A stretch of 64,000 nucleotides of DNA, taken from Luidia sarsii. Its lineage: Eukaryota; Echinodermata; Asteroidea; Paxillosida; Luidiidae. Below, one piece after another: positions 45,701-57,700 of this stretch. The notes beneath the pieces are model-generated. The model saw nothing but the letters and a program-made list of their open reading frames with translations, ran no database searches and was not told where the DNA came from. The DNA lies in assembly GCA_949987565.1 (NCBI GenBank), contig OX465104.1, positions 14,449,789 through 14,513,788 of the forward strand, given 5' to 3'. The number at the start of each line of letters is the position of its first letter. Position 1 is the stretch's first letter. The translations under genes and the position numbers were made by a program.

Positions 45701-48700
45701 GGGGGGGATTAGAAAACTGAAGAAAAATAATGGTAGTTTCGTTACAAAGCAACCCAATTTATTTGGTTGTTTTGTCAAGTTGACCTTGTTAAGCAATACA
45801 GGAAATTAGGTCTACATACACGTGTACATGCCTGTCTCTCTGATGTTTCCTGTTGACTTAAAAAAAACACCTAAATATTTGTCCTTCTGTAAAGGTTAAA
45901 TATATAAGTGTCTAGATAGAGAGAAACTTATCAACTACAGTACGGTACATGTTATGTACATAGTATGTAAGTATGTACTTGCACTTGATTTGGAAGTAAA
46001 CTTGAATTGATTCTACAATGCATGAAAGCATATCTAGGAACAGCTATGAGACAACTAATTCTAGATTGCTTGAAATAAATGTGCACCAATGGCTACAAAT
46101 TATATATCCAAGGCTAGAAATACATGTACACGTGTACAGTAAATGTAATTTTGGCTGATGAATTTACCTGTAGGCCAAATCAAGACACAAACATTTTCAA
46201 CTTTCATTGCTTTTAAAATTCCTGGCATTTTACTAGAAACTTGCACAACAGATTTCAAAGCCTGTTTTTTTTTCCGAGAGATACATGTACACTGTACCTA
46301 CCGGTACATGTAACTTTCCCAAGTACAGTATGTCCCCTGAAAAATTGATGAATGTGATTGGTTTCAAGTAAACATTTATGCCTTCGGCCTGTCTTCAATC
46401 TAATCCATCAAGAGGGGGGGGGGGTTGGGGAGTGTGTTATGAGGTCCAGGGAGACTGATTGGCCGAGGCCATTAGAACCGCAAATATGTGGTCTCATTTG
46501 TCAAGGGAGGACGCAGGACTTTGTGTAATCACATTGCTCCCGTCCTGGGAGGTTGCTACATGTATAGCTACGGTAGGACTCTGACTTTGACTGCAATCCC
46601 ATCTGGATCAGAGAATTCTAAGATCATCTTCGCAGCCGCTCCTAACAGTATCCTGCTTTATTATATAGGGCCTGATGTTAACATCCTAGCAGGACCTTTC
46701 CCAAAGGTTCACTGCCTTTTTTGGGTTGGGTTGGGGTTACCAAGGCAGACTGCCTTTTGAGAAAGGTCCTGTTACGATCGCAACCTCAACTTCTCTCAAG
46801 CCTACTGAAGTTTTGAAATTTGTTATTCCGTCATAATGACAGTAGTTGACAACATTTTCGTGTTACATGTACAGTACTTTGGAGCTCTGTCTGTATTGTT
46901 TTGGTTTCTCCGAATCAAAGCCAACTTCAAAGGAGCATTCTGCAAGGCAAGTATGGCTTGTTTGATTGCTAGGTTTTTGAATGGCACACTTCACATACAC
47001 GTGTGTGTATACATCTGCATGTATATGTACACATGTACATGTATACAGTACATACAATGTGTAGGCCCTATTGTATGTTAATTCACAAGAAATATCCATC
47101 ATACTGTAGGTACTGTACAACAGTACAAGACAGTGTAGCCATTAAAAAAAAACACTCAAATAACTTCAACAGCTAGTGTGTTTGATTCTTATTCTCATGC
47201 CGATTGCTTTTTCTGTCTGTTGGTATTTCTTGCTGCGACTTCCTGATTTTGCCGACATTTGTCAAATGAAGCATTGCGCTGTGTGCCCTTACACAATAGT
47301 CTCCGTGCCTGATTGTATCGTGCAGATTAAGTACAGTATTTTTTACGATGTAGGCCTACACATGGAGATCACGTTTTTGTTGCAATACATGTCCTACTGT
47401 ACATGTACATGTCATTTCACATTTCTGGTTCTATGGGGCATTGGTTTTCACTGGCAGTTCTCAAAGATGAATTGCTCTGACCTGACCTGTTCAATGTTGG
47501 TGCTCCATACAGATGCCTTCCAGTCTGATAGTGTTTATCTCTTCATGACAGGATTTGTTGGATGATTAGTTTCCATGGCAACGCTAATTGGATGTTCAGG
47601 TGCAACTCCTCACTTCACAACTTGGTCCTTTCACCCTCGGATCCAATTCACTGAATTCAGTTCCCTTAAGTGCCGTTTATGTAGATTTGCTCAACGAGAA
47701 CCTCTGCAATTTTGCATGTGCAGCATTCTGTTGTCCCACCCTTCCCCAAATTAAAGTCTTTTCATCCAACTAAACAATAAGCACTTCAAATTAACATTTT
47801 AATCTTTATTGCTGATTTTCGCTGAATGATTCATATCAGGCACGCCAGGTTTGATCCCTGTTCTTACAATAGGCCTCTTGTTTAAAATCGCTGACAACAA
47901 TATGTGATTTCATGACTGCTAATTTATTTTTTTATTTTTTTTGGGGGGGGAAGGGGGGCATGCAAAAGAATTGACAGCTAACCTCTGTAAATCCCAAGCA
48001 TGCTAAGTATTTACTGTACAAACAACAGGGTGCCCAGAGGTTGGGTTTGGGCAGGTCATGTTCATGTTGTCAGTGATAGTGGCGCTGGAGGTCAGCCAGA
48101 GTGCAGTGTGTTTGTCCTGGCCCAGGGAGGGGGAGGAAGAATCATGGACGGTTGAAGAGGCAGGATGATTTCCACCGGGGGTATCGCCTGTTCCCAAGGC
48201 TAGCTGTGCATTCTGACACATGAGGCGTGATATTTTGGGCAAGTGGGCCCATCAGATGTGTGATGCATGTGACGTTACACTTGAGATGGCTTTATACGCT
48301 GATCGCCTTACTCCTCCCAACATGCTGGGGAACCGGTGAAGCACTGGGGCGTTCCCTCTGTGCACATAATCAGGGTTTGAATCGCGATTCAAAACCTGGG
48401 GGTTTATTTGCTCGCATCGACACAGGCCAAAAAATCGAGACGCACAAAATCGCGAGCTGAATTTGATTAGCAGTTTGGTCATCATGGTGGGTGTGCCCTT
48501 AAGGGTAGCCCGTGTAGTGAGACAAACAAGTGCAGCATTTCCTGTCAGTTTGAGCGCGAGCAGTGCATCGTGGGATAAAAAAACAACGGGTGCGATTCAG
48601 CAGAGCGCTCCCACAGGCACCACATGGCAACAAAACGCAATTATTTTGAAAAGTCCTACTAGTAGTGCAGTCCAAATTGAAATTCAAATCCCACTAGTAC

Positions 48701-51700
48701 ATGTAATTGCGTCCACAAAAATAAGAAGTGGAACTTGAATTGTGATTCAAATAACAATCAAAACAATGATGTTTGCTTGGGACAGTGGCAATGGCCTATT
48801 GTGGTCTTGGGCAGGGGTTGCCCTGCAAGGCTGCAAACCCATAGTGTGTAGGGTCTGAGCCTTGCCTGAGGTTACAACCGAGAATCAACAATTGGACAAA
48901 TAAATGAATGATTGTATAAACATTGAGTCATTGATGTTTCATGGATCACAAATTGGATAGAGTATATAGAGTGTGTCAAAAGGACAGACCAACAAGAGGA
49001 GTCTTCCATGGACTGATTTGCTCTTTGCCAAACTGCTGTTTTATTACCATGGAGGTGACTTGTCTCAAGTACAAAAACTTATCTGAGGTGGCCTATCATG
49101 GTCTAATATGCAGTAGAAACACTGGTCTTTAGTGTATCTCGTGTTTGCATACTGCATCTTGGGTGGTGTTTTCTGGTGTCTCAAAGCTGTGGCTGCAAAG
49201 CTACTTACATGTATGTGGGGACAGTTTCAGTTTACTGACATGACTAGTTGCTGCCCTAGATGATTGTGTAACACTTTAAGCATTAGCCATTGATTTGAGA
49301 CACGCCCTTCTTATCCTGCTTGGGTCAGTGGCTACTACAATGTATAGCAACTATCTATCTCCATCACCTAATCCCTGCCTCTGAGGCTATTTGTATTAGG
49401 AAAGTGCTGCATCCAGCATTCGTGAGCGTGGGCACATGCCAAAGATGCCCACTGTCTTAAAGCTCAACCCCCCCCCATTTTAGTTTAAGAATACAGTACT
49501 TACATGTACATGTAGATGGTGCAGCTCAAACTGAAGTCCATTCCCAGAGACCTAGGAATGGGATGGTCTGCAGGGAAGCTTGCTGGACCTTGGGTTGACC
49601 TTTGCTCAGCCCAGGGGCTAAAAAACCAGCTCAGGTCTACATGTATAATGATTAATCTATATCACCCCTAGTCCTGAAATTGTCCAACCCGGACAGGGAT
49701 CTTACCCCACCCCCCAAGGGTTCTTACTTTCTTCTCTACTTTCCAGTCCCACAGCACAATAGGAGTAATTAGATTTTCCGGATATATGCGGCCCAGTCAT
49801 TAACGCTTTCTCCACAGAGCGTGGTTTGTTTGCTGCACGTAAACAGTGCCACTGGGGTCTGGGGAGATGAAAGTAGCAGTTGTTTGCTTTCCGCTTGCAA
49901 GAACTGATGCCTAGATATTGACCATGACCCTCCCAAATAGCCATCGGATACTCATGCTCAGGTCTCTCTGTGAACCCTTTCTGTAGAAAGAGTCGGGCTC
50001 AAATTGGTTTAACAAAGGAACTGGATGCCAACGGCTGCTTAGAAACTCTTTTTATCAGTAGCCCAGCTGCCCACTCCACATTCACCCTAAAAAGGCATCT
50101 GCATGGCCATTGACTGGGGAGAAATGCCCTCTCTATTATAGGGTTTTTATTTCTGTCCCTGATGGGCCAATCAGTCCTAACACCTTATCTGCTTCAATTA
50201 GGCTCATCTTTCGCTCTCTGTCAACATCCATTTAACCTCTGCTACTTGAGTGGTCCCTCCGTCCCTCCCTGCCTGCCTACCTTCCTTCCTCCCTCCCTCC
50301 TTTCCTCCCCTCCTCCCTCCATTCCTCCCTCCCTTCCTCCCCTGCCTCCCTTCCTTCTTGCCTGCCTACCTGCTGTACTGCCTCCCCCTCTCTCCATCTC
50401 CCTCTCCCTCTCCCTTCCCATCTTCCTCTCCCTCTCCCTCTCCCTCCCTCTCCCCTCATCTCTCCCTCTCTTTCCCTCTCCCTCTCTCTCTCCATCTTTC
50501 TCCCTCCATCCCTCTCCCTCCATACCTCTCCCTCCATCCCTCTCCCTCTCCCTCTCCCTCCCTCCCTCCCTCCCTCCCTCCCTCCCTCCCTCCCTCCCTC
50601 CCTCCCTCCCTCCCTCCCTCCCTCCCTCCCTCCCTCCCTCCCTCCCTCCCTCCCTCCCTCCCTCCCTCCCTCCCTCTTTCTCCATCTTTCTCCCTCTTTC
50701 TCCTTCTTTCTCCCTCTTTCTCTTTCTCCCTCTTTCTCTCTCTCTCTCCTTCTTCTCTCTCCCCTCCCCCTCTCTCCGTCCCTCTCCCTCTCTCCGTCCC
50801 TCTCCCCCTCCCTCCGTCCCTCTCCCCCTCCCTCTCTCCCCCATAGCCAGGACTTCTCTGGGCAGTGTGTGAATGCACAGCATTTCATGAAAAGCCTCAG
50901 TTGTTTTTTTTCCCCTGCTTGTGGTCATTAGCAGTGTTTTTTGTATTCTGATGGAAACCAGTCCACTCCATGCTGGCACTAACTGCCCACCATTTCCCCC
51001 AAGCCTGCCCCAGTGTGCCCCAGAGAAATGTAAACACCTGCCACAGGTTTGATGGTTTAATGCATTTACACATTCCAGTATTTAGATATACATATACAGT
51101 ATGTAGACAGCGCCCCATAACCCAGCAATATAGTCCAGACTGAAATGACCAATTCATGCCTTTGTCAATATTTAGGATTTATGAATTACGGTTACATGTT
51201 TTGGTCAGACTAATTCAACTCCACCTTGTGGTTCAGTCCCAGTTATGGGAACTTGACCCGTTGACTGAATCAAAATGGAAAAGAAACCTTTCAGTAGTTT
51301 CATTGTAAAGATTTTAAGCTCATTAGAGTGGATTTCCAAAATTGACATCTTACAGTGTTCCTTTCAAGAGCAGCAATGAATTTCGTTAAGGCCAAATGTG
51401 CCATTTGTTTTTGTATTTCATTTAATTCCTTGCCAATATATCATGGTTTTTTGGGGTATATCAGAACTCAGGTGCTCTGTCACTGTTCATATTCATTAAA
51501 TTCATTAAATTAAAGTTTACTCTACTTTTTTTCAATTATTTTTTATTCATTTCAATATCATATGGCGAATGTGATTGTTGTGCGTTTTTAGTTTCAGTCT
51601 TTTTATTGTTAGTGGTTTTAACAGAGACATCTTTGACCGCAGTGATGTTAATTGTTTTTGCTTTTGTCTCCTATGCCCATGTGATTAATAATCATTATAA

Positions 51701-54700
51701 TAAATTTTAAAATAAAAGTCTGGCATGTTTGTACCTGAGTGTGGTATGCATACATGTACACGTACATCTCCATTCCTCAATATGAATAAGATATACAAAA
51801 TCACTTTTATCGGTAACTGATTCATGGTGGAGCAATGACATAAAAAATAAAATGAAAAAATAATCGCGTGATTGCCAGAAGATGAGTGCTTCTTGGAAAC
51901 GGACAAGATTCAGCCAGGGCAGAATTTGGAAGCACGTGTATGCAAATATGTAAGCAGCAGTCTGGAACCCGTACCCCCCCCCCCATAATAGAAAATAATC
52001 AGTGCAGTATAATGGGAGTACAGTAGTCTGAGCCCTCTGGAGATGGGGGACGGGAGAGAGGGGGCAAGGGGAAAGAAGGAGGGAGATCACGTCCCCATCT
52101 CCTGTACCCATCTTTAGGATTATGCTCGGATGACTTGGCCCAACTTTGCCTGTCTGCCATCCTTCAGGAACGGCAGACTTTATTTTTCATTAGCCTCTTG
52201 TCAAAATCGTTTTTATTCCTCTTGTCTGAGCAAGCGTGGGGTTTTTCCCCCCTTTTTATTTGCCAAGTCTAATGCCTTTTTCTTTATAAATGCAATTTAG
52301 GACTGGGAACTAGGGAGAGTGAACCCCCCCCCCCCTCTCTCTCTCCCCTTAGGGGTCATGCGAGGGTCAGGTGATTTTTCCTTGAAATGTCACTGACTCT
52401 TAATGCCATGTGTGTGCGGAGTTTTCTCAGTAGAATTTTTTTAATAATTAAGAATTTGAAAAATTCAGAGGGCCTGGCGGTTTTTTTTTATCCTATCCAG
52501 ACCTAAACTCCTAATGTGCCCAAGATAACATGCTCTCAGATTTCTTGAGATTTTCATTTAGGGCAATTAAGCTTTAAGTTTAACTTAGAAGCAATTAAAT
52601 TTTTTAGCAGTATGCACCATTTTTTTATTTTATTATTTCAGAATTTGGTTTTGCTGTGGTCATTACTTTAAGAATAATTTGTTGAAATTCAGTTGTGAAA
52701 CGTTTTGCAGACGAAAAGTTACAAACAGTAGAAATTGTCTGAACCATCCAAAACATTACAAACTGAAGCAGACATGTCATTCTACCTTTGAGAATGGCCA
52801 CAAATACAAATGTCAGGTCCTTGACGTTTTTTATTTACTTAGTAATGTCAAGGTGACAAGAACATGTACATGTACATGTAGGTCAGTTTGATGATGAATT
52901 TCATGTTAGGTTTGCCTGTACATACATGTACGTAGCTATCCAATCCCCTGTGGCCTTTTTATGGTGATGTGAATTTGTGAAAGGCCGTGTTTAAGGCTCT
53001 AAACTTTCAAGTATTATGAATCATAAAGATGTTATCTTGGGTCTGGGTAGGGCTTCCACATTTTCCCTAAGTAAGAGGTTTGTAGTTCTGTAATCCAGTG
53101 AGGGTAGTGCTAGTACATGTACAAGTGCATGGATGTAACCCAACCCACCCCTCCCCAGCCTCAGGGACAGCAAAGGTTGTGCGCTGTATACCCTCTTAAT
53201 GGATTTCTGCACACCAACCGGTGGGCATATTAGACTTGGTAATGAAGTTTTATGGCACTTTTGTGGGCTGACCTGAGGTCCTCCTGTCTGGCTGACTGAC
53301 CTAGCCCTTGCTGCTAATGAGGGTGCCAGATGCAACCCTCTCCCCCTGCCCACTGTCCCACTTTCATGATTTATACTGTAGTCAATAATTACATGTAGCA
53401 TTCTGAATTCAGCAAATGCACTTGCTATGCTCTTTTTGAAATTTATAAGTGGGTTTATGCAAACCATTGCCATGGTTTGAGGTTCCCAAATCAAAACTTT
53501 TTATAAAACAAATTGTACTCAAAGCTGAAAATGCATGATTTACATGGTGGGAAAAACTAAGTGAAAAGTTTGCAGTAACAGTTTGCAGACAGAGACTCAG
53601 TTTGCCGTTGAAAAGTGTCGGTAACGCAACGTTTCGGGCAGCGTGTACGCTGCCCGTCACCAGGAGTCTCCTGTGTTACATACGTACATGGTGTCACCGC
53701 AAACCTTCCACTCGCGTACGGATGGTTGTTGGTGCCGTAATTCTTTTATCCGATTCATCACAGAGGCAGCATGCCTGAACATGTTGGTAGCCAACTGTGT
53801 GAAAAAAAAAAAAAAAAGCTTTCATATTAGCGTTCATCTAGACGTAATGTGCTAAATCCCCAAGGCGAGATCTTCGGGGAGGGAGGGATCTTTTTTGCTG
53901 TGGCTTTATTGCCCAAACGCCGTCGCTTGTTTTGCCAAGTTATTGATTTTGGCTGGCACCGGCTATTATGATTATTGATTTCCCCTCTTCCACCCTTTTC
54001 ATAATTCCCCCTCCCTTTTGTACTGACCAAGCGCATTTTGGCCGTAGTGAATGGAATTTGTGATTGGTGGTTGGCCGGCGTAAATGCATGCAGAGCCGCT
54101 ACGTTGACGGAGGTGAAACAGAGGGCAGGGCCTGAAATAATGCAGCGAATGCATATTCATGCTCACGATCCCTTTGGGGTTCTTCATGTCAATTGAAATG
54201 GATTCTGCCTCGGAAGGAGATCCAGCTCTGTGAGACCCAAACCGTCAGATGGACTCAGGCCCTCTGAGCTCATTAAAATCCAGACGGTTCATCATGGTTG
54301 TGAGGGGCTCCCGTTTTAAGTTTCGCCATGATACCTTGTTGACCTGTTCTCCAGTTAATGCTTCCCAACCCCACAGAACCAACCAGGGACAGGCGAAGTT
54401 TGCCGGTCGCATACAGTAGTTGGCCGACTTCTGAATGAATATTCAAATCGAAGAGCAGCTCGTCCAGTCTGATTTGGTTCTTTCCCCCAATTACCATCTG
54501 GAACATTTGTAGGAATAGGTTGTACATTTCATTTGCCTCTGATATTTGGAATTCATTGAGTCAAACCCAGTGGTCTTTCCTCACTGTAACTTACATAACG
54601 TGTGCATCTAAGCAGTTGCCAGTAGTTTTAAGCCGTTTGGGGCATTTTGATTCGGAAATCCCACCCAACCTACCAAACTCCATCCCATCCACTATACATC

Positions 54701-57700
54701 TACGCCTGTTAGTGTAGCACATCTTCACAGAAGGTTTAGAAATATAAAACATCTTGGCACTTAATGGCAAAAAAAGAAAGCAGAAAAGAAGATCATTAAT
54801 CAAAAATTAGCCCAAATAATGAGACGAGTGTGGTGCGGATTGAAACTTGCCATACGCAATTACACATTGCGCAGTTCCATTCCCAGGACCCACCCTCAAG
54901 ACCTTCTGCTAGGATCCAAGACCTAAGTGACAGCTACAGTAATTTCATAAAGCAGAAAATATATTGACCCTTCAGCTCCTGACAGAGTGCAGTCGCCTTA
55001 ATCTCGTTACCCTCCCAGTCCCAGGGATACTTCTTACTTGGATTCTATGTTGTTTTTCTTGGACTGTCATCGGGCGACATGATTTCATTAGGGGGTCGTG
55101 GGGTGCAGAGTTGTCCAATGCAGGTAGCTCTCTAGCAGACAGTCGCAGTGTTTGCGTGTGCCTGGCTGACGAGCAGGGGAGATTTCATGTTCAAACACGC
55201 ATCGATTGTGTCCAATTGGCAAAATTGCTGTGCACACGTGCCAACGACCTTCTAGTCCACGTTCTGTTATTATTTTTTTCAATTCTACCAAGATATGAAA
55301 TTTGATAATTCAATCATTAACACGCAGATTTTGTGGCCCCTGTCCATGTCCAATGACATTGCAAGTGCACTTACCCTCCTCCCCTTAACAAGAATGTTGT
55401 TAAATTTGGTTGGTTTCATTTTTTTATGTAACACAGGTTTTGATTGTATTGTTCCTCCTTTTCATCCTTGCTTTTTCATGCATTTTTGTTTATTTCTTGT
55501 ATCCCTTCAAAACAATTTCTGTGTTTCGAGTTTCCATCCATTAATTTTTACATGTGTGTATTTTTGTTGATTTTTTTCATCTTTGAATAGTTAATCATGC
55601 ATGCCCGTAAAATTTGAACCCCCCCCCCCCAAGAAAAAACCCCAAGCAAAGCCAGGCATCATCAGGCCCTGTTTCGTAGACGATCCCCATCCCTAATGGC
55701 ATTTATGAAAATGATTGCCTGATTTGATTTGGAGGGAGTGGTTACTATCTTGGAGCCCTCCTGCCCCCCTCGTCGGTGTGTAGGTGTGTGATCCTTGACC
55801 TTAGAATGACACAGATACGGTGCCCCAGGCGTGGAGTTCATCGGCGTCCACGAAGGGGAGAGCGCTGTCTGGCAACTGTTCTTCCTGCCTGAGCAGGTAA
55901 GTCCTGGCGTGGTTTTTTTGCAAAGCCTTACGATGCATCGTAACTCAACTTACGATAGATAACCCATCGTAGGTGTTCACAGGCAGTATAGTTTCTGTGC
56001 ATCGCTCATCGTCCTACGATTGGTCGTAAGTTACGATGGGTTTCTTGAAATCGACCACTGGCCCTGTCTGGGATCTGTGAAATGCAGGCCTAGGAGGAGG
56101 AAGAGATGGGCAAGGAGGAGAAAGAGATGGGCCAGGAGGAGGGAGAGGGGACAGTAGTATGAGGTGGAGGAGGAGGTTGAAGAGGGGAGGAGTAAGATGA
56201 GGAAGAATGGGAGGAGGAAGATGAGGAGGAGGGAGAAGAAAAAGGAAAATGAGAAGGGAAAGGAGATGGAAGAGGAGGGGGAAGCAGGAGAGGAGGAAGA
56301 AGAGGATGAGGGAGGTGGAAAGGGGGGAGGAGGAGAAAGAGGGAGTAGGTGGAGACAGGAAGGAGGAGGGGTAATAGGAAGACGGCAAGGGGTAGGATGA
56401 CGAGGAGGTGGAGGAAGAGGAGGAGAAAGATGATGAGTAGGAAGAAAAGAGGATGGAGATCCAGGAAGAAGATGAGGTAGTGAAAGTTGAGGAAAAAGTG
56501 GGCAGAAATAGAGAAAGAAGCAGAAAGAAGAGGATGAGGAGGAGACCGAGTTAGAGACAGGAAGAGCAAAAGGGCAAAAGGGCAAAAGGGCGGCCTGAGA
56601 TGGATCGAGGACAAGGATGGGCAGCCTATTGTATCGACCCCCCCCTGCCTCTCCCCACCTCCCCACTTTACAAAAAATAACTCAGTTGACCGAGACATGA
56701 ACTTCCAGATGTGTACATAAATTGCAGGGCAGGACTCGTCTGTCCCCACACCTGCTCAGTGTAATCAATTTGAAAAAAGAAAGGAAAAAAGACAACCGCA
56801 AACAAAGATAACTCATGAATGCAAGTTTATTTGATAAATCACCCCAGCTATAAATCTTGATTGATTTTTTTCCTCCTAACATTCTAACAAACTGGGAGAT
56901 AATCAACTTGATTCATCTGCACTGATGAGACCCCATTTCCAATCCAAATTAATCAAATATAGAGGGCCTGATGTTTTGATCCTGAGCCTTTGCCTTTGAG
57001 AAAAGTTCCTGCTAGGATCAAAACGTCAGGCCCTCTAACTTTTGAGATTCATGTATTGCAGGTCATTTTTAGGTCTTAGAGCATCTTAGATTTCCCTTCC
57101 TTTACCATGGCATCATGGTTTTGGCCATCCCTGCCAGGGATCTGTTCCCCCCCTCCCCCCCCACCCATCTTGCAAAAAGCCTGCCCATCGGAGATTGTCT
57201 AAAGGTCACGGACACCTCAATTTTCATTAGCCGGCCACCCGAAGCACCCGCTTCACTGCACATTGTATATTCTCGTCCGCGCTGGTCAAGAGTGAAGGAG
57301 GCCCTTTCGGCCTGGGTGATGTGCGTTGCGGGCTGGCTCGGGACCATCTGCTGTCAGCGTGATTTGCATAACACGCCACCAGGCCACAGGCGTCACTAGG
57401 CAGTGCCAGCGCGCAGTACATGTACATGTACATGGCGCACGTGCAGTACATGGCGCACGTGCCTGCACGCCACTCAGCTCTTGTCTGGGCCCCCGTGTCC
57501 ATCCTGTGTAAATGGTCATGCACTTGCATTGCCAAGTACAGTAGTACATACCGGTAGTCTGTTCTAATAATCACCTCATCCCGATCAAGCCATAAACCAC
57601 AGACAAGTACACTATATTATGTGGAATGGCTTTTCAGGCTGTAGTCCACCAGTTGGAGCTTGCCCATTTTTCTCACTTACACATTTGATTCACTGATTAT

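Larger units (their letters stand above)
27392..55814 (+). other. LLGL second coding intron, 28.4 kb
   Basis: This spans from donor gtatcc to acceptor gacacag. No open frame in it shows recognisable similarity on either strand. It holds many ACATGTAC and ACCGGT palindromes, poly-T/poly-G and poly-C tracts, foldback families and one large CT repeat, described separately. Subregions 27.4-30.6, 30.7-32.2, 33.8-36.3, 37.3-39.9, 40.5-42.5, 44.6-46.6, 46.8-48.3, 48.8-50.2, 50.9-53.5 and 53.7-55.8 kb show nothing else I can support. Confidence 0.8.

Noticed and set aside
50162..50979. Open frames of 140-245 codons at 50.2-51.0 kb, and an acceptor-like ctcccccatag at 50846
   Set aside because: Low-complexity repeat; the sequence after the acceptor-like site has no LLGL similarity and does not keep the split Ile phase.
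56031..56749. Open frames of 120-220 codons, rich in S, P, L and F, on the minus strand
   Set aside because: Purine-tract translation without homology.
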